Source: Ditylenchus dipsaci
Taxonomy: Eukaryota; Nematoda; Chromadorea; Rhabditida; Anguinidae
DNA: 64,000 nt
Reading direction: 5' to 3'
NCBI GenBank assembly: GCA_004194705.1
Contig: SADC01000991.1
Coordinates: forward strand, 90,544-154,543
Shown in pieces: positions 1-10,839 of the stretch. Positions within the stretch are counted from its first letter, which is position 1. Every line of letters begins with the position of its first letter. The translations under genes and the position numbers were made by a program. Under the pieces are notes generated by a model. That model made no database searches. It saw only the letters and a program-made list of their open reading frames with translations, and was not told where the DNA came from.

Positions 1-635
1 TACTCGGATTTTTTGAAAAGTGACCCAAAATCACCCGAACTCATTTTTTCTGCACAACAAAATACGAGAAGCATTTCTAAACACTTTCTGAATTAAAAAA
101 GTTGAAATTTATCAAAAAAATTCGCCACCCGCCTCTTAAGGGTAGATGGTCTTTTTCGGGTATTTTAGGGTCATTTTTGGGTGATTTAACACATTTTTCT
201 TGCTGGAACTGGGAAAAAAAACTCTCTAAATTCATTTTTGATCAAGGGTCATGCTCGTAATTATGTCTGAGGTAAGTTTGTGCGCGCATCTCTAACCAAC
301 CAAGCCCCCTGCGCCCCCTTCTGGGGCGCAGGGGAAATGACTCTGGATGCATGAAAAAAACATGCATAATAGAGTTTATTTATGCGGTAGGCCCCAGATA
401 GTAAAGACCTGTTCAAATCTAGCATTTTTACCTAAATTTTGCTTAAAAAAGGTTAAAATTTGGTCAAAAATGCCCTAAAAAGACCATCTACCCCAAGGGG
501 TTAGTGGCGATTTTTTTTGATAAATTTCAACTTTTTTATTCAGAAAGTGTTTAGAAATGCTTCTCGTATCTTGTTGTGCAGAAAAAATAAGTTCGGGGGT
601 GATTTTGGGTCACTTTTCAAAAATCCGAGTATGGG
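1..635. mobile_element. Foldback element with hairpin core as its loop
   Basis: Bases 1 to about 195 and about 452-635 are inverted copies of each other; for example the GGTAGATGGTCTTTTT block near 140 returns inverted near 490. The element may start before the window. The loop (about 195-430) is a copy of the roughly 290-base hairpin core that also occurs at 7,440, 11,160, 19,890, 25,850 and 36,400. No coding capacity was seen; the ORF at 517-702 is only arm sequence. Confidence 0.8.
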
Positions 636-639
636 GGAA

Positions 640-1465
640 CTAAAGAAGTGCCTTTGTTCAAAATTTTGTGCTGAACAAGATTGGAGAAAAAAAAATCTCT
701 GAAAAAGTGCCATGGAACCTTCGCGGGTCGATTGTTGGAAATCGGACAGTTTGAAGTTGTCTTAGTTTTTTGAGTGTATTTTTTATACAAGAACAACTTT
801 GCGCAGCTGAAACACTGATTAGGTGCAGAATTCAACGAGCTTTCAAATGAATATAAGGTAACTCGGGTTAGTGACCACACCGCATGCAAAATATTAGCAC
901 TTTTCATTTTATCACTTTTCACTAAAAATTTGAAATAAAAAATTCAGTTCATTTTTTACATCGAAAAATTGTTGATATTCCCGTCTATGTATCAGAATTT
1001 AACTGTAACAGAAAGCGCAGAAACTGCACATCATTTTGATACCAAAACAAGGCAACAAGGTCTGGAAGAAAGTAATGCAAAAAATCGAAAAAAAATTGTT
1101 TGTCCTTCGCCTTTTTACGAAAATATAGAACGCCAGAAAAGCGTGAAGTTGAAATAACCCGTAAAAATCCTAAGGACTAACACATTTTTAGTGAAAAGTG
1201 CTAATATTTTGAATGCGGTGTGGTCACTAACCCGAGTGACCTTACATTCATTTGAAAGCTCGTTGAATTCTGCACCGAATCAGTGTTTCAGCTGCGCAAA
1301 GTTTTTCTTGTATAAAAAAATACACTCAAAAAACTAAGACAACTTCAAACTGTCCGATTTCCAACAATCAACCCGCGAAGGTTCCATGGAAAGAGCACTT
1401 TTTCAGAGAATTTTTTTCTTTAATATTGTTAAGCACAAAATTTTGATCAAAATGCTAGCATTAGA
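640..1465. mobile_element. Second foldback element, long inverted arms
   Basis: About 285 bases (640-925) are repeated inverted at 1,180-1,465 with few mismatches; the motif CACTAACCCGAGT near 865 returns inverted near 1,225. The loop of about 255 bases has no recognisable gene. It abuts the previous foldback element, so two foldbacks lie end to end. Confidence 0.8.
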
Positions 1466-1469
1466 ACAA

Positions 1470-2200
1470 ACAGCCTTTTTAGTGTTAAATTTAAAGGTTT
1501 TGATTATACCAGCTTCAGTGGAAAAAGATGGAGTTCCCGTTAATGGTATCGACACCTTAAAGTGTGTTTCTCTAAAAAATTACCTTATTTTTATACAGAA
1601 ACTTGAAAAAAAACTTCTACCCTACAAAAGCAGTCATGTAGTGCTCAGTGAAGTGACTACTAACTTTTTCTTCCTTCTTATCGCCTAAAAGATTCACTTC
1701 AACTGTTTCCAGTTTGATCAACACCTGAATGCATGGTAATCTAAGCGAAGTTAAGCTATTTAGTCCTTACTTGTAGGCAGTGAACTCCTATTTGAGGAAA
1801 GCTGCAAGAAATATGCAAGAAACTCTTTTGGATCTTGCTTATTTAGTTATACTGACCTCATTCGACCAATTATATCATCACCAAGTTTGAAAACGCTTTT
1901 AAACATCGTTATAGCTGCGAAAACACTGTCTCCACTTCTTATTTCAAAAACTCTGTAACTCCTTGAGGAGGTAATCTCTTCCACCCTGCTCGAAAGAATC
2001 TCGATAACGGAAGGCCTAAAAAATGTTTTAGGCTAATCACATGTGTGCTAAATATAAACTTTTTCTCATCCTTGCAAATAAATGGATTGGCGATGTAAGT
2101 TTTCTTTCATTATTAGTTATTTTCGGATTAGAAACGTCCACTGTTGCATTTATGACCTAAACAACTAAATATTTTTGAAAACTAACAAACTGATTTTTCG
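1470..2200. other. No recognisable gene
   Basis: AT-rich sequence with short open stretches. I could match nothing in it to a known protein or repeat family. Confidence 0.5.
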
Positions 2201-2204
2201 ACGC

Positions 2205-2665
2205 TACTGTCATATACCCCCCCCCCCCCAAAAGCTACTGTAATATACCCCCCCCCAATAACTTTTCAGGTACCCCAAAAAGCATACCGTATATTCTCGA
2301 TTAGAAGGCCCCTCTCTAATAGAAGGCCCCCTTGAGGACCTATATATCAGCATAGAAAAAGAAATTCGCAAATCTGTTTTTCGCGTTTTCTTAGTTAGCA
2401 CGAGCTCACCTGATTCCACTTTTAAAATTTTAGTTGAGCACCCAAAAATCTCAAAATCGAAATATTTTTTTCCGACTTTTTTAGGGTTGAAAAATAGAAG
2501 GCCCGGGCCTTCTAATAGAGAATATACGGTACTTTTTTTGGAAAAGTAGTGAAATTATTACATGTTGTCCCTGAGCCTAATGCCCAAAGCCTAAGGGCTA
2601 AGCCTAATTCCTAAGCCTAAAAATTATTGGGGGGGGGGGGGGCGGTGATTATATTACAGCAGCGC
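2205..2665. mobile_element. Non-autonomous element with poly-C terminal repeats
   Basis: The left end iterates CTACTGT(A/C)ATATA followed by a long C run (2,205-2,262). The right end carries the inverse, a long G run followed by ATTACAGCAGCGCC (2,627-2,665). The same termini recur at 36,148-36,672. A CCGTAT-type MITE is nested inside. Confidence 0.6.
2287..2530. mobile_element. CCGTAT-family MITE, complete copy
   Basis: It begins CCGTATATTCTCGATTAGAAGG and ends with the inverted form ending ATATACGG, flanked by TA on each side. It has the family's internal iteration of a tctaataGAAGGCCC phrase just inside each end. Closely related copies lie at 43,759 and in part at 22,236. Confidence 0.8.
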
Positions 2666-2669
2666 CGAT

Positions 2670-3440
2670 TTTCTATCTACAATAATGACTAAATTACAAG
2701 GTAGTAAACTGACTTTGATGGGTAAGTGGAGCATCTAAATTTCACAGTGTTTTTATTCTGTATCTGACAAAAAAAATGCGCGAACTTCACTTTTCATTTG
2801 AATATTCTATTATGCTTTACTTGTAAACAAAAAAGTAAGGACTTTTTTTCTGATAATATTTCGATATATATCCAAATAAAAAAATATATAACCACGAGCT
2901 CCGGAAAAGATGAAGTTTCGCGATATAAATTTTTGCTGCTTAAAAATAATTGGCGCTATTGCAGTAAATTTATAACTCAAGAAAGTTTTAAAAATTTTCT
3001 CAAACCTATTTTTACTATTTTTCTATATCAAGCAATTTTGTTAATCAAAAGAAAATACAAAAACAGAGTCTTTGTCATACAATGCTAAAAACGCGATTTT
3101 GAATCAAGAAGAGTGGCCGATTATTGAAACACATACGGTATGCAAATCTAAGTTCACAGTTCATGCGGATTTTTGAGTAAAACAGGCCAATATTTACCTT
3201 TATAGGAGCATCTACATGCTGGACAGCTACCTCAAAATTAAAAAAAACGGTCCGATTTTTTGATTATATGATACTTACACTTATGTACCAAGAATATTTT
3301 ACAAAATGTCCCTGCAAGAGTAAGAAATATGGACCTTAGCAATCATTCGCACAAATAAAACATTACTTTAAATGATGGAGGCAAGAAAAGTGGGATTTCT
3401 TGTACATTCTCATAATAAAGGACTTCTTGTGGTGGAAAAA
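2670..3440. other. No clear gene; right end of a CCGTAT element
   Basis: Mostly unassigned AT-rich sequence. Around 3,080-3,140 the phrase ATGCTAAAAACGCGATTTTGAATCAAG followed by an ATACGGTA end matches the right end of the CCGTAT elements at 33,980-34,033 and 52,576-52,814. I read it as a truncated copy. Confidence 0.4.
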
Positions 3441-3444
3441 GACG

Positions 3445-3738
3445 TCACAAAATATTATCGATGGCTTTGATGGGTAAATTGCCTGTTTCTCCCTGAATGT
3501 TTTGTAAGTATTGATTGGTAGTAGTCACAAACCTTGTTACTGCAGTCTTACTCTCACTTAAGTTTTGAAATCTGTCTGCACTTAAAGTAGAAGCTGATCT
3601 GGCTAAAGCTTGATCACAATGTAACTAGATTAAAAACCGAATTAAGAAAAGCTAAACGAATAAAATCAAGAAAAAAAACCTGAACACATCCCATGCCAGA
3701 GAATTTTTGGTCTTTTTGTCAGTGTTTTTCAAAACTAC
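3445..3738 (-). CDS. Unrecognised protein, C-terminal end (two exons)
   Basis: On the minus strand an exon at 3,680-3,738 (preceded by an ATTTTTAG acceptor, followed by a GTTTTTTTTC donor) and an exon at 3,445-3,624 (preceded by TTTTTAATCTAG) give one C-terminal peptide of about 80 residues ending ...KAIDNIL then TGA. The two exons fit in one frame only if a single G is restored in the GGG run near 3,689. That is the same defect seen in the conserved genes here. The peptide is polar and probably helical, with residues such as ARSASTLSADRFQNL. I do not recognise the family, and upstream exons were not found. Confidence 0.35.
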
Positions 3739-4085
3739 CTAAAAATTTTTACATTGAATTTATTGAGTTCAACAAAATGAGAAAAGTGTCTTGTATACAG
3801 TTAAGTTTCGATATAAAGGGCTCTAGGTCAATTAGTCCATGGTCAATTTGGTCCACAAAATTATTTTCAAATTAATCCTTGTTGTGTTGTGTAAAACTTC
3901 TGGTATTTTAAAAGTTTTTCGATAATTCAGCCTTTACTGATAATCCACGCACCAACCAGACCAACTCTCTTATTGTACACCCCATTTTTTCGTGTCACAG
4001 ATATGGCTCTAGGTTAACTTTGCACCACGTGGACATCTAGATTACCACTTGTACCCGGATATGGAATGTGTGGACCAAAACAGTT

Positions 4086-4200
4086 ACCGTATTCTCTCTA
4101 ATAGAACGCCATAACGTTCTATTTTTGAAACTCCAAAAAGTTTTTAGACTTTGTGTTAAAAATGCAATAAAACATGGTTTACCTTTTAATTCTACACATT
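4086..4200. mobile_element. Left end of a CCGTAT-family MITE, truncated
   Basis: The family start CCGTATTCTCTCTAATAGAACGCC is present, but no matching inverted right end follows within the next few hundred bases. A foldback arm begins shortly after. Confidence 0.5.
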
Positions 4201-4235
4201 TATGTCTGACATTGCAAAACCGAGTTGTCGACATA

Positions 4236-4392
4236 ATATGGGGCGAAACTTTTTTTTGTCCCAGATTCCCTTTTTTGATCCAGATTCACGTTTTTCTGTG
4301 CCAGATTTGATTTGTCCCAAATTCACTTTTTCTGTCCCAGATTCACTTTTTTCGTCCCAGATTTCATTATTTCTGTCCCAAATTTTTCTCGC
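4236..4392. repeat. Solo foldback arm, CAGATTCACTTT phrase
   Basis: It starts with TATGGGGCGAAACTTTTTTT and iterates a phrase of about 20 bases, GTCCCAGATTCACTTTTT, seven or eight times. It matches the arms of the foldback elements at 34,845-35,493 and 39,277-39,815. No inverted partner was found nearby. Confidence 0.65.
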
Positions 4393-4779
4393 ATGTGTTG
4401 CTGTTGTGAACCGCGTGCTTAATGTTCCGTTTATGCTTTTTTGTCTGTATATTTTTTATTCTCCTAGAACTCTTAATTCATCATGACCCAGATCTTACCT
4501 CAGTGAACAAAACCTAACCCGGTTCTCATGCCACTAAATATTCACAGAAGACTGTGTGAAAATGAGTAAAGATCAACATTTATAGCGGAATGGTGAAAAT
4601 TAAGCATAAATTTTGAGTGCATTTTTAAAATGTATATATTTCGGTCAATATGCATGTTTAACATAGACTCTTTTTCAAAGTTGCTCAGGACGAGTAGCAG
4701 AGCACAATGGACATCACAGAAAAATTTTGAAAAAAATTGTGGTATATCGTTATTTGTAATTTTATCATTTTCTCAGCGG

Positions 4780-4870
4780 TACCAGTCAATTTTTACCCGC
4801 CAATTTTTCGATGACAATTTTTCGCCGACCAATTTTTCGCCGCCATAATTCCATTCCTGCTTTCTCATCA
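4780..4870. repeat. Solo foldback arm, CGCCGACCAATTTTT phrase
   Basis: This is a short iteration of the phrase AATTTTTCGCCGACC, preceded by GTACCAGTCAATTT and followed by CGCCGCCATAATTCC. It has the same order and terminal sequence as the left arm of the foldback at 19,631-20,740. No right arm was found. Confidence 0.6.
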
Positions 4871-4957
4871 GGGTTATGTTTATGGATAACTTTTTTCTTC
4901 CTTTTCTGTTGTTATTTTCACCGCCGTATTCTAGTGCATTTTATTATAGGTACAATT

Positions 4958-5392
4958 CTGTATACCCCAGCACTCAATTCTGGTATACCCCCAGCACTCA
5001 ATTCTGGTATACCCCCAGCACTCGATTCTGGTATACCCAACACTTTACCCCACACTTGAAAGCTGAGGATGTTAGCTACACGATGGTGTAAAAATTTCTT
5101 GGTTTAGTTCACAAAAATGTATACCTTTTAATTAAAATTGAATTGAATCTTTTCGAGTGAAAATTGAACGCTCAAAAATGATTCAATTCTATTTTAATTA
5201 AAAGATGTGCATTTTTGTGAACTAAACTATGAAATTTTTACACCATCGTGTAGCTAACATCCTCAGCTTTCAATTGTGAGGTAAAGTGTTGGGGATATAC
5301 CAGAATTTAGTGCTGGGGGTATACCCGAATTGAGTGCTGGGGGTATACCCGAATTGAGTGCTGGGGTATACCAGAATTTAGCCTTATTATAT
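4958..5392. mobile_element. Foldback element with 24-base iterated arms
   Basis: The left arm has four copies of a phrase like CAGCACTCAATTCTGGTATACCC. The right arm (5,285-5,390) has four inverted copies. The inner part is also inverted, around AGCTGAGGATGTTAGCTAC at 5,050 and its complement at 5,255. The whole unit is therefore nearly one palindrome of about 430 bases. Confidence 0.85.
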
Positions 5393-5591
5393 TGTTCCAG
5401 ATGAACTCAATTCTCGCAAAGCCGTACGCTTGTAACTCAGAGCATAAAAACAGAAAGTTTGTCAACGAAGGGCAAATGCACTATAGAATTCCCGATCTAA
5501 AAGGAGGGAAGCGAGGGAAAAGTTTCCACATTATGCGATGCTAACGGTTGCAAAGGCAGAGCCTGGTTTTGGATCGCAAGCGAAAAATTCA

Positions 5592-5814
5592 TTAAAGGGG
5601 CATGCCCGTGCGTTAAGGCGCGAACCAGCAGTTTTTTTCGAATTTTTTCGAGTCGTTCCATTTTTCACGATATAGATGACCTTATACTGCTTTTAAAAAC
5701 TAGACAGAAAACTTAAGAAATCTAGACGAGAACGAATGTAAAAATGTATCGAGAAAGAAAAGAACTGCTGGTTCGCGCCTTTTCTCCCCATCGGGCACGA
5801 TCATGCCCCTTTAA
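5592..5814. mobile_element. TTAA-flanked MITE inside the FLYWCH exon
   Basis: TTAA is followed by AGGGGCATGCCCG, and the inverse CATGCCCCT is followed by TTAA at 5,811-5,814. The inner GCGCGAACCAGCAG is also repeated inverted near 5,765. A TTAA target is typical of the piggyBac superfamily. A GTAAGT donor immediately follows the insertion, so it sits at the 3' edge of the exon. Confidence 0.8.
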
Positions 5815-6273
5815 GTAAGTTTTTTCTACTTCCTGGTTTTGTCTGCAAAACTGGTGTTTCATTCAGACTCATAACGCCTCACGGATGCGAGGCTAGCCCG
5901 TCTCATGTTTTTGCTACAGCTATCCGTAATGAAAAAAAGCAATTGGCAACAACTACCACAATGGTAAGGCTTTAAAATTCTGACAGTTATCCTCTCTCAT
6001 GTTTCATACTTGTAGAGAACAAGTGAAATTATCCAGCAAGTTAGAAATCAAGCAAGGATATCAGGCGGTATCAGGCGATGAAGGTAAGTTCTAAATTAAT
6101 TTTTTGTTTTACATTGCCTTTTTCAGTTAAATCAGCGAGGAACTGACGAAGTTTACAACAAGATGAACCTACGGCACAAACCGCCAATCAAACGCAAGAA
6201 ATATCGCATGGCTGATGAGCGATTGAAAAAACTGGTGTAGGAAGCAGTAAATAATTGGTCAAAGCAGGTACAG

Positions 6274-6447
6274 TCGAGTCTCGATTTAATGTACCCCTGG
6301 GGACCGGCCCTAGGGGTACGTTAAATCGAGGGGTACGTTATATCGGGGGTAAATTTGACGGAGTTTATTATTGGAGGGACCGGCCCTAGGGGTACGTTAA
6401 ATCGAAGGGTACGTTAAATCGGGGTACGTTAAATCGAGACTCGACTG
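6274..6447. mobile_element. pogo-type MITE, CAGTCGAGTCTC ends
   Basis: TA CAGTCGAGTCTCGATTTA at the left and the exact inverse ending GACTCGACTG TA at the right. Inside, the phrase GGGGTACGTTAAATCG is iterated several times in both orientations. It splits the protease pseudogene. Confidence 0.85.
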
Positions 6448-7439
6448 TACCTATGGAATATCTCTCAGCAACTGCGTACAATTTTCGTATGGGTCAAGGT
6501 CCTTATGAGCTTTCTGAAGAAACTTACAACGAAGAAGACAGTAGTGAGTTTGACATGGATCAGGCCCCACGTAAACTTCTTCGAATTAGTATTTTAAAAA
6601 TTATCAAGCTTCAGATGATCAGAATGATGTGTGTGCCGAAGAGTTTGGAATGAAGCTAACCAGAGAAGACTTGGACTGCCTCAAGCCAGGAAAGTGCCTT
6701 AAGGGCGAAGTAATCAACTACTACATGCAGCTTATTATTCGTCGCTCTGACATGGATATTAATTTGCCAACGGTTGTTTATTTCTTCTTGGGAAAATTTG
6801 ACTATTTTTCTTAGGTCTGCACATTTGATACTTTGTTCTTCCCGTGACTCCAGGAAAAGGGTGCTAGAGCCGTTTTGAGTAGCCTCAAGAACGTGAAGCT
6901 TTTTGCAAAAAACATTCTCTTCTTCCCGATTTACACTCCTGGACACTGGCTTTAGTGGTATGTTTTTTATTTTCGGAGCCTTCGTATGTCAGTTTTGGAC
7001 TTCACGGATAATATATTGTCTGTTAAGGTAGTCAAAATAAATCAGAGAAGATTGATCTACTACGACTAACTTCTCGGAAATGGCAGTCACACGCTCAACT
7101 TAATCAAGTAGGAAGTTTGAAGATGTTTTGGTCATCAAGAGATATTTAGGTATTTTCTGGCGGCATACGCAGTGGAAACTGGTAACGAAGACACAGACTC
7201 CTCGAACTGGATTGGTTTTTGCGCAAAGGTATGCTTTGAATTGTTTGAACTTTAAACCGAAGGCTGAAAAAAAGGAACAAAACAGAAAAGATACCTAAGG
7301 CCAGAGCAAAGGAAGACAGGTCTCAAGGGCAGCTCCATCGATTTCTGCAAGACGACATGGAAGGGATACGAAAGAAAATGGTCAGCGAAATTCTTGGTGG
7401 TGAATTGAGTTGAAATGTTCCAACGTTAATTTGTGTGAT

Positions 7440-7935
7440 GTTAAACTTAAAAGATGAAATTTGAACATAGTTTTGTTTGCTGGGCCTACCGCATAAAGAA
7501 ACTCTGCTATGAATGCATTTTTCATGTATCCAGAGTCACTTTCGAGTGATTTGTTTCTAAGGTATGTGGGTGTGCGTAACTCTCAACCCCAAGCCACCAA
7601 GCCCCCTGCGCCCCGAAGGGGCTTGAGAGTTAGAGATGCGCGCACAGACTTACCTTAGACATCATTCCGAGCAAGACTCTCGATCAAAAATGCATAAAGA
7701 AGCTCTTTTGCAAAGCTCCAGTGACCACAACGGGTAAAATACAAAAAATGACCAAAAACCCAAGGGCACCAAGGCGAAGAAAGACCAGAAAACCACAGAG
7801 GGGACAAAGCAAACGAAATTTTTTTTCTAAAAATGTCCTTCCCACACTTTTTTCGCCATTCCTATCGTCTAAACGGCCTAAAAAATACTTAGACCTTGAA
7901 AAAACGCACCTTTATGCTACTCCAAATAGTGTACT
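7440..7935. mobile_element. Hairpin core (inverted copy) with one foldback arm
   Basis: Bases 7,440-7,735 are the roughly 290-base hairpin core in reverse orientation (GGGCCTACCGCATAAA at 7,480; GCTCCAGTGACC at its end). The following 200 bases match the right arm of the foldback at 25,692-26,308 (TGTCCTTCCCACACTTTTTT, AACGGCCTAAAAAATACTTAGA). The left arm is missing. Confidence 0.7.
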
Positions 7936-8004
7936 CCTTTCCCGTGCACAGCCCTGCCGTGGATCAATTGACCGTGGACCAATTGACCGCACGCGAGATA
8001 AGGC

Positions 8005-8150
8005 ACCCCGTCATAACTTTTTTCCCGCCTAGGGTCCGATTTTTTTAGTTTTTGTTGACTTTTTTTGCCGAGTTATGTTTGTCATCTAGTCCGAAAAATC
8101 GCAAAGATTCGTGTTTTTTCGAATGTTTTTTTTGATAACTTAACAACTTC
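8005..8150. repeat. Fragment of a pogo-type element
   Basis: CCCGCCTAGGGTCCGA and the following sequence up to the AAATCGCAAAGATTCG block match the left part of the element at 20,742-21,142. The terminal CAGTC end is missing. Confidence 0.5.
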
Positions 8151-8699
8151 GCCATAAAGACCGCGGTCTCATTATGATGTATCCCTTTTTGGTGTACGGT
8201 CAGTTAGCGACGGTGTCAGTTAGCGACGGTGTCAGTTAGCGACGGTCAGTTAGCGACGCTTTTTTTAACGATCAGTTAGTGACGGTCAGTTAACGACGGT
8301 TTTTTCAAAAATTCAAAAAGTCATTTTCATCCCAAAACAATATTTCAAATATGATCAAAAACAACGGCTGTAACCGTTTTGGAAAATTTCTTTTTGGAAA
8401 TAGTCGATTTTGGGAACAGTCGATTTTGGGAGCAGTCGATTTTCGGGCGCCAATTTGGAAAAGTCTGTTTTCGAAGAATTTGATTTGAAAATCATTTTTT
8501 CGGTTAAAATAAATTTCGCGAAAAGATTTTTTTGAAGAAAAAAGTCTAGAATTTTGCAGTTTCGATGAAACAGATTGGAATATTTTGTGAAACCCACAAT
8601 TTCTTGTAAATCTAATTTGGAAGTTCAAAACCTCTCAATTTTTCCTCTCAAAATATTGCTTTAAAATTTATTGAAGACATTGGCTTCAGTTGTGCTATC

Positions 8700-10833
8700 A
8701 TGAACAGTGAGAGTGAAGAAGAAATTGACGTCTTTGGAAATTCAAGCGATGAAGAGGGACAGCCAGAAGAATTAGCGAGCGAGTTTCCTGTTGGTCGCAA
8801 ATCTTGTGAGGGAGCCCAGCTTCGATTCATCGATAGCCAGAAGAAACAACTCATCCTCATTTATTCAGGTATAATCACTTGTTATTGTGTATCGATATGC
8901 ATTAATTTAATTAAGGTTACAAGCTTTACCAGCAGTCAGCAGTCAACATTCTCGATCTCAATCGTGCTGTTTCGCACACGGAAGTAATATTCTACTGTCG
9001 TGAGGCCAACTGCTTTAAAAGGGTATGGACAGAGCTGAAGCCAGAACACGCTTTTCCAACGTATCGATGTGAGACAGAAGAAAGCCACAGTCATGAAGCC
9101 GATTCCATCAAAACAGAAGTTGATGTCATCATAGACAGGGCGCTTAAAATGGCAGACATTAACCAGTGGTAATTTCCACATTGAACAAAGGCTGTCAAAA
9201 ACTATAAACTTTGCAGGCAAACAATCGTTCTATTTTTTCCGCTGCTACTGAAGGTGTTGCCGATGAGATACTTTTCGCATTAGACCGGATCAAGCTGTTT
9301 AAGCGATCAAATGAATTTCGAAAGGTTTTCCTTTCAGTATTTATCTTTATACGTCTATTTGATTATTTTCAGTGCATGTTTTCACGAGGCTTAACAAATT
9401 CAGCATCTTTGATTATTCCTCAAACATGGAAGCTTCATGTAGATGGCTCACCTTTCGTTATTTATGACTCTGGCATTCAAACAGTAGCTCACCGAATTAT
9501 TATTATGTCGTCGAGTTTCATGCTGAAGGTAAATTTAGTCACCATTTTTGGTATCCTATTTTAGCCGCTTTATCTTTAGAAGCTTTTTGAAACAGCGTCT
9601 TTCGCTGCTGATGGAAATTTTTTGCTCGTCCAAGTGGCTAGCGTCAGCTTTACGCAATTCACGTTCGTTTCAACAATAATTTCGTTCCAGCTGTGGCAGT
9701 GTTTATGGCCGACAAGTCAGAGGAGTCTTACTATAACGTCTTATAAGCTATCGGCATGTGTGTTCACGGAAGGTTCCAAGCAAGATGGAAAGTGACTGAA
9801 ATATTGACTGATTTCGAGGTTGCAATTCGGAATGCAACTCGTCGTTATTTTGGTGGTGAGAATATTTCTAAAAATTTTCAGGTCTAACAATGTTACTATT
9901 TTAGAAGAAGCTATACACCGTTGCTGCTACTTTCATTACTCTTATTCGTTGAGCAAAAAACTTAAGACTCTTGGTTTAATGAAAAGTGCAACAAAGATGC
10001 TGCATTTCAAGCATACATCAGAGAGTTTCGATACTTCCACTTTTGCCAATAAGAGAAGTAGCTCTAGCGTTCAGAGACCTAACAAATCTGAAATTGCCGC
10101 ATCGGTTACAATTTCATGATGTGGATAGATTGCCTGCATTTTTCAGTATATGACAAAGGTGCTTAAATTAGAATTAGAATTCCCTCAAACAATTATTTTA
10201 GACTTGGATCGGTGGGACCAATTTGTATGGACGAATTACAATTCCTCGCTTTTCAACGGATGTGTGGAATCATCATGGATCACTGATGCAAGACAATCCC
10301 AAAACAACAAGCGCCCTTGAATCGCGGCACAGAACTCTCAACGGTGAACTTCGCAAGAGAAAAGCTCATAAATACTGGTCAACCCACTGTGTCTTAAGAG
10401 ATGAATTGTGTAGGTTATCTTATTTTATCATCAAAATTTCAGCCTTGCTTTAGTTCATCATTCAAAAGCCAAATATCTGGAAATGTTTCTTTAACGAATT
10501 CCGCTAGACGAAGAAGAATTGAAGGTGAAGACGTTTCAGTTCTGCAAGAGGCCGTCAGAAGTTATGATAAAAACCGAATCCAAATCAGCCTTTTAAAGGT
10601 TTCTCATGCTGCTTTTTCCGATCGATGGAACCAGCCAGTGAGGGGCCGAAGTAATTATCGTTTATTACAACCTTTGATTAATTTTATCGTAATTTTTAGC
10701 CAATCGAATTGAGCTTCCACGTGTCTTGGGGATTCGACCGATTCGTGGCCAAAGAAATTCAGCCGTGGGTGAAAGACAAGTTCGGGTTTCTCCTCCTATA
10801 CCAAGCGGCGATATAAATAGGACAAGAAATTAG
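8700..10833 (+). pseudogene. MULE transposase with FLYWCH-like finger, degraded
   Basis: The exons begin at ATG 8,700 (MNSESEEEIDVFG, acidic). A FLYWCH-like zinc finger follows (YCREANCFKRVWTEL ... ESHSHEAD, about 8,990-9,110), then the MULE DDE core: first Asp in FAADGNF (about 9,610), second in ILTDFEVAIRNA (about 9,810), the Cys/His segment HRCCYFHYSYSLSKKL (about 9,925), and the Glu in SALESRHRTLNGEL (about 10,318). The last exon ends GDINRTRN then TAG at 10,831-10,833. Introns are short, with TTTCAG/TTTTAG acceptors. Defects are a bad exon junction near 9,168, a frame change between 9,620 and 9,690, and an in-frame TAA near 9,747. The protein cuts and integrates its own element; this copy looks dead unless some defects are sequence errors. 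Confidence 0.85.
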
Positions 10834-10839
10834 GGTAAC

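Larger units (their letters stand above)
5401..7413 (+). pseudogene. Decayed FLYWCH zinc finger plus Ulp1/SENP-type protease gene
   Basis: The first exon opens at an ATG (5,401) after a TTCCAG acceptor-like site. It encodes a zinc-finger-like block (HIMRC, then ANGCKGRAWFWIASEKF), followed by a segment resembling the stretch after FLYWCH fingers in MULE proteins (CEASPSHVFATAIRNE). From 6,630 it reads as a C48 cysteine protease: LTREDLDCLKPG, GEVINYYMQL, FFPIYTPGHW (catalytic-His motif), YYD.LLGNG (catalytic-Asp motif) and a C-terminal IRKKMVSEILGGEL. The Asp-Cys-Gly motif expected near 7,200 is not recognisable. Several frameshifts and stops, plus two MITE insertions, mark it as a pseudogene. 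C48 domains cleave SUMO or related modifiers, and transposons often carry them. Family assignment is by eye. Confidence 0.7.
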
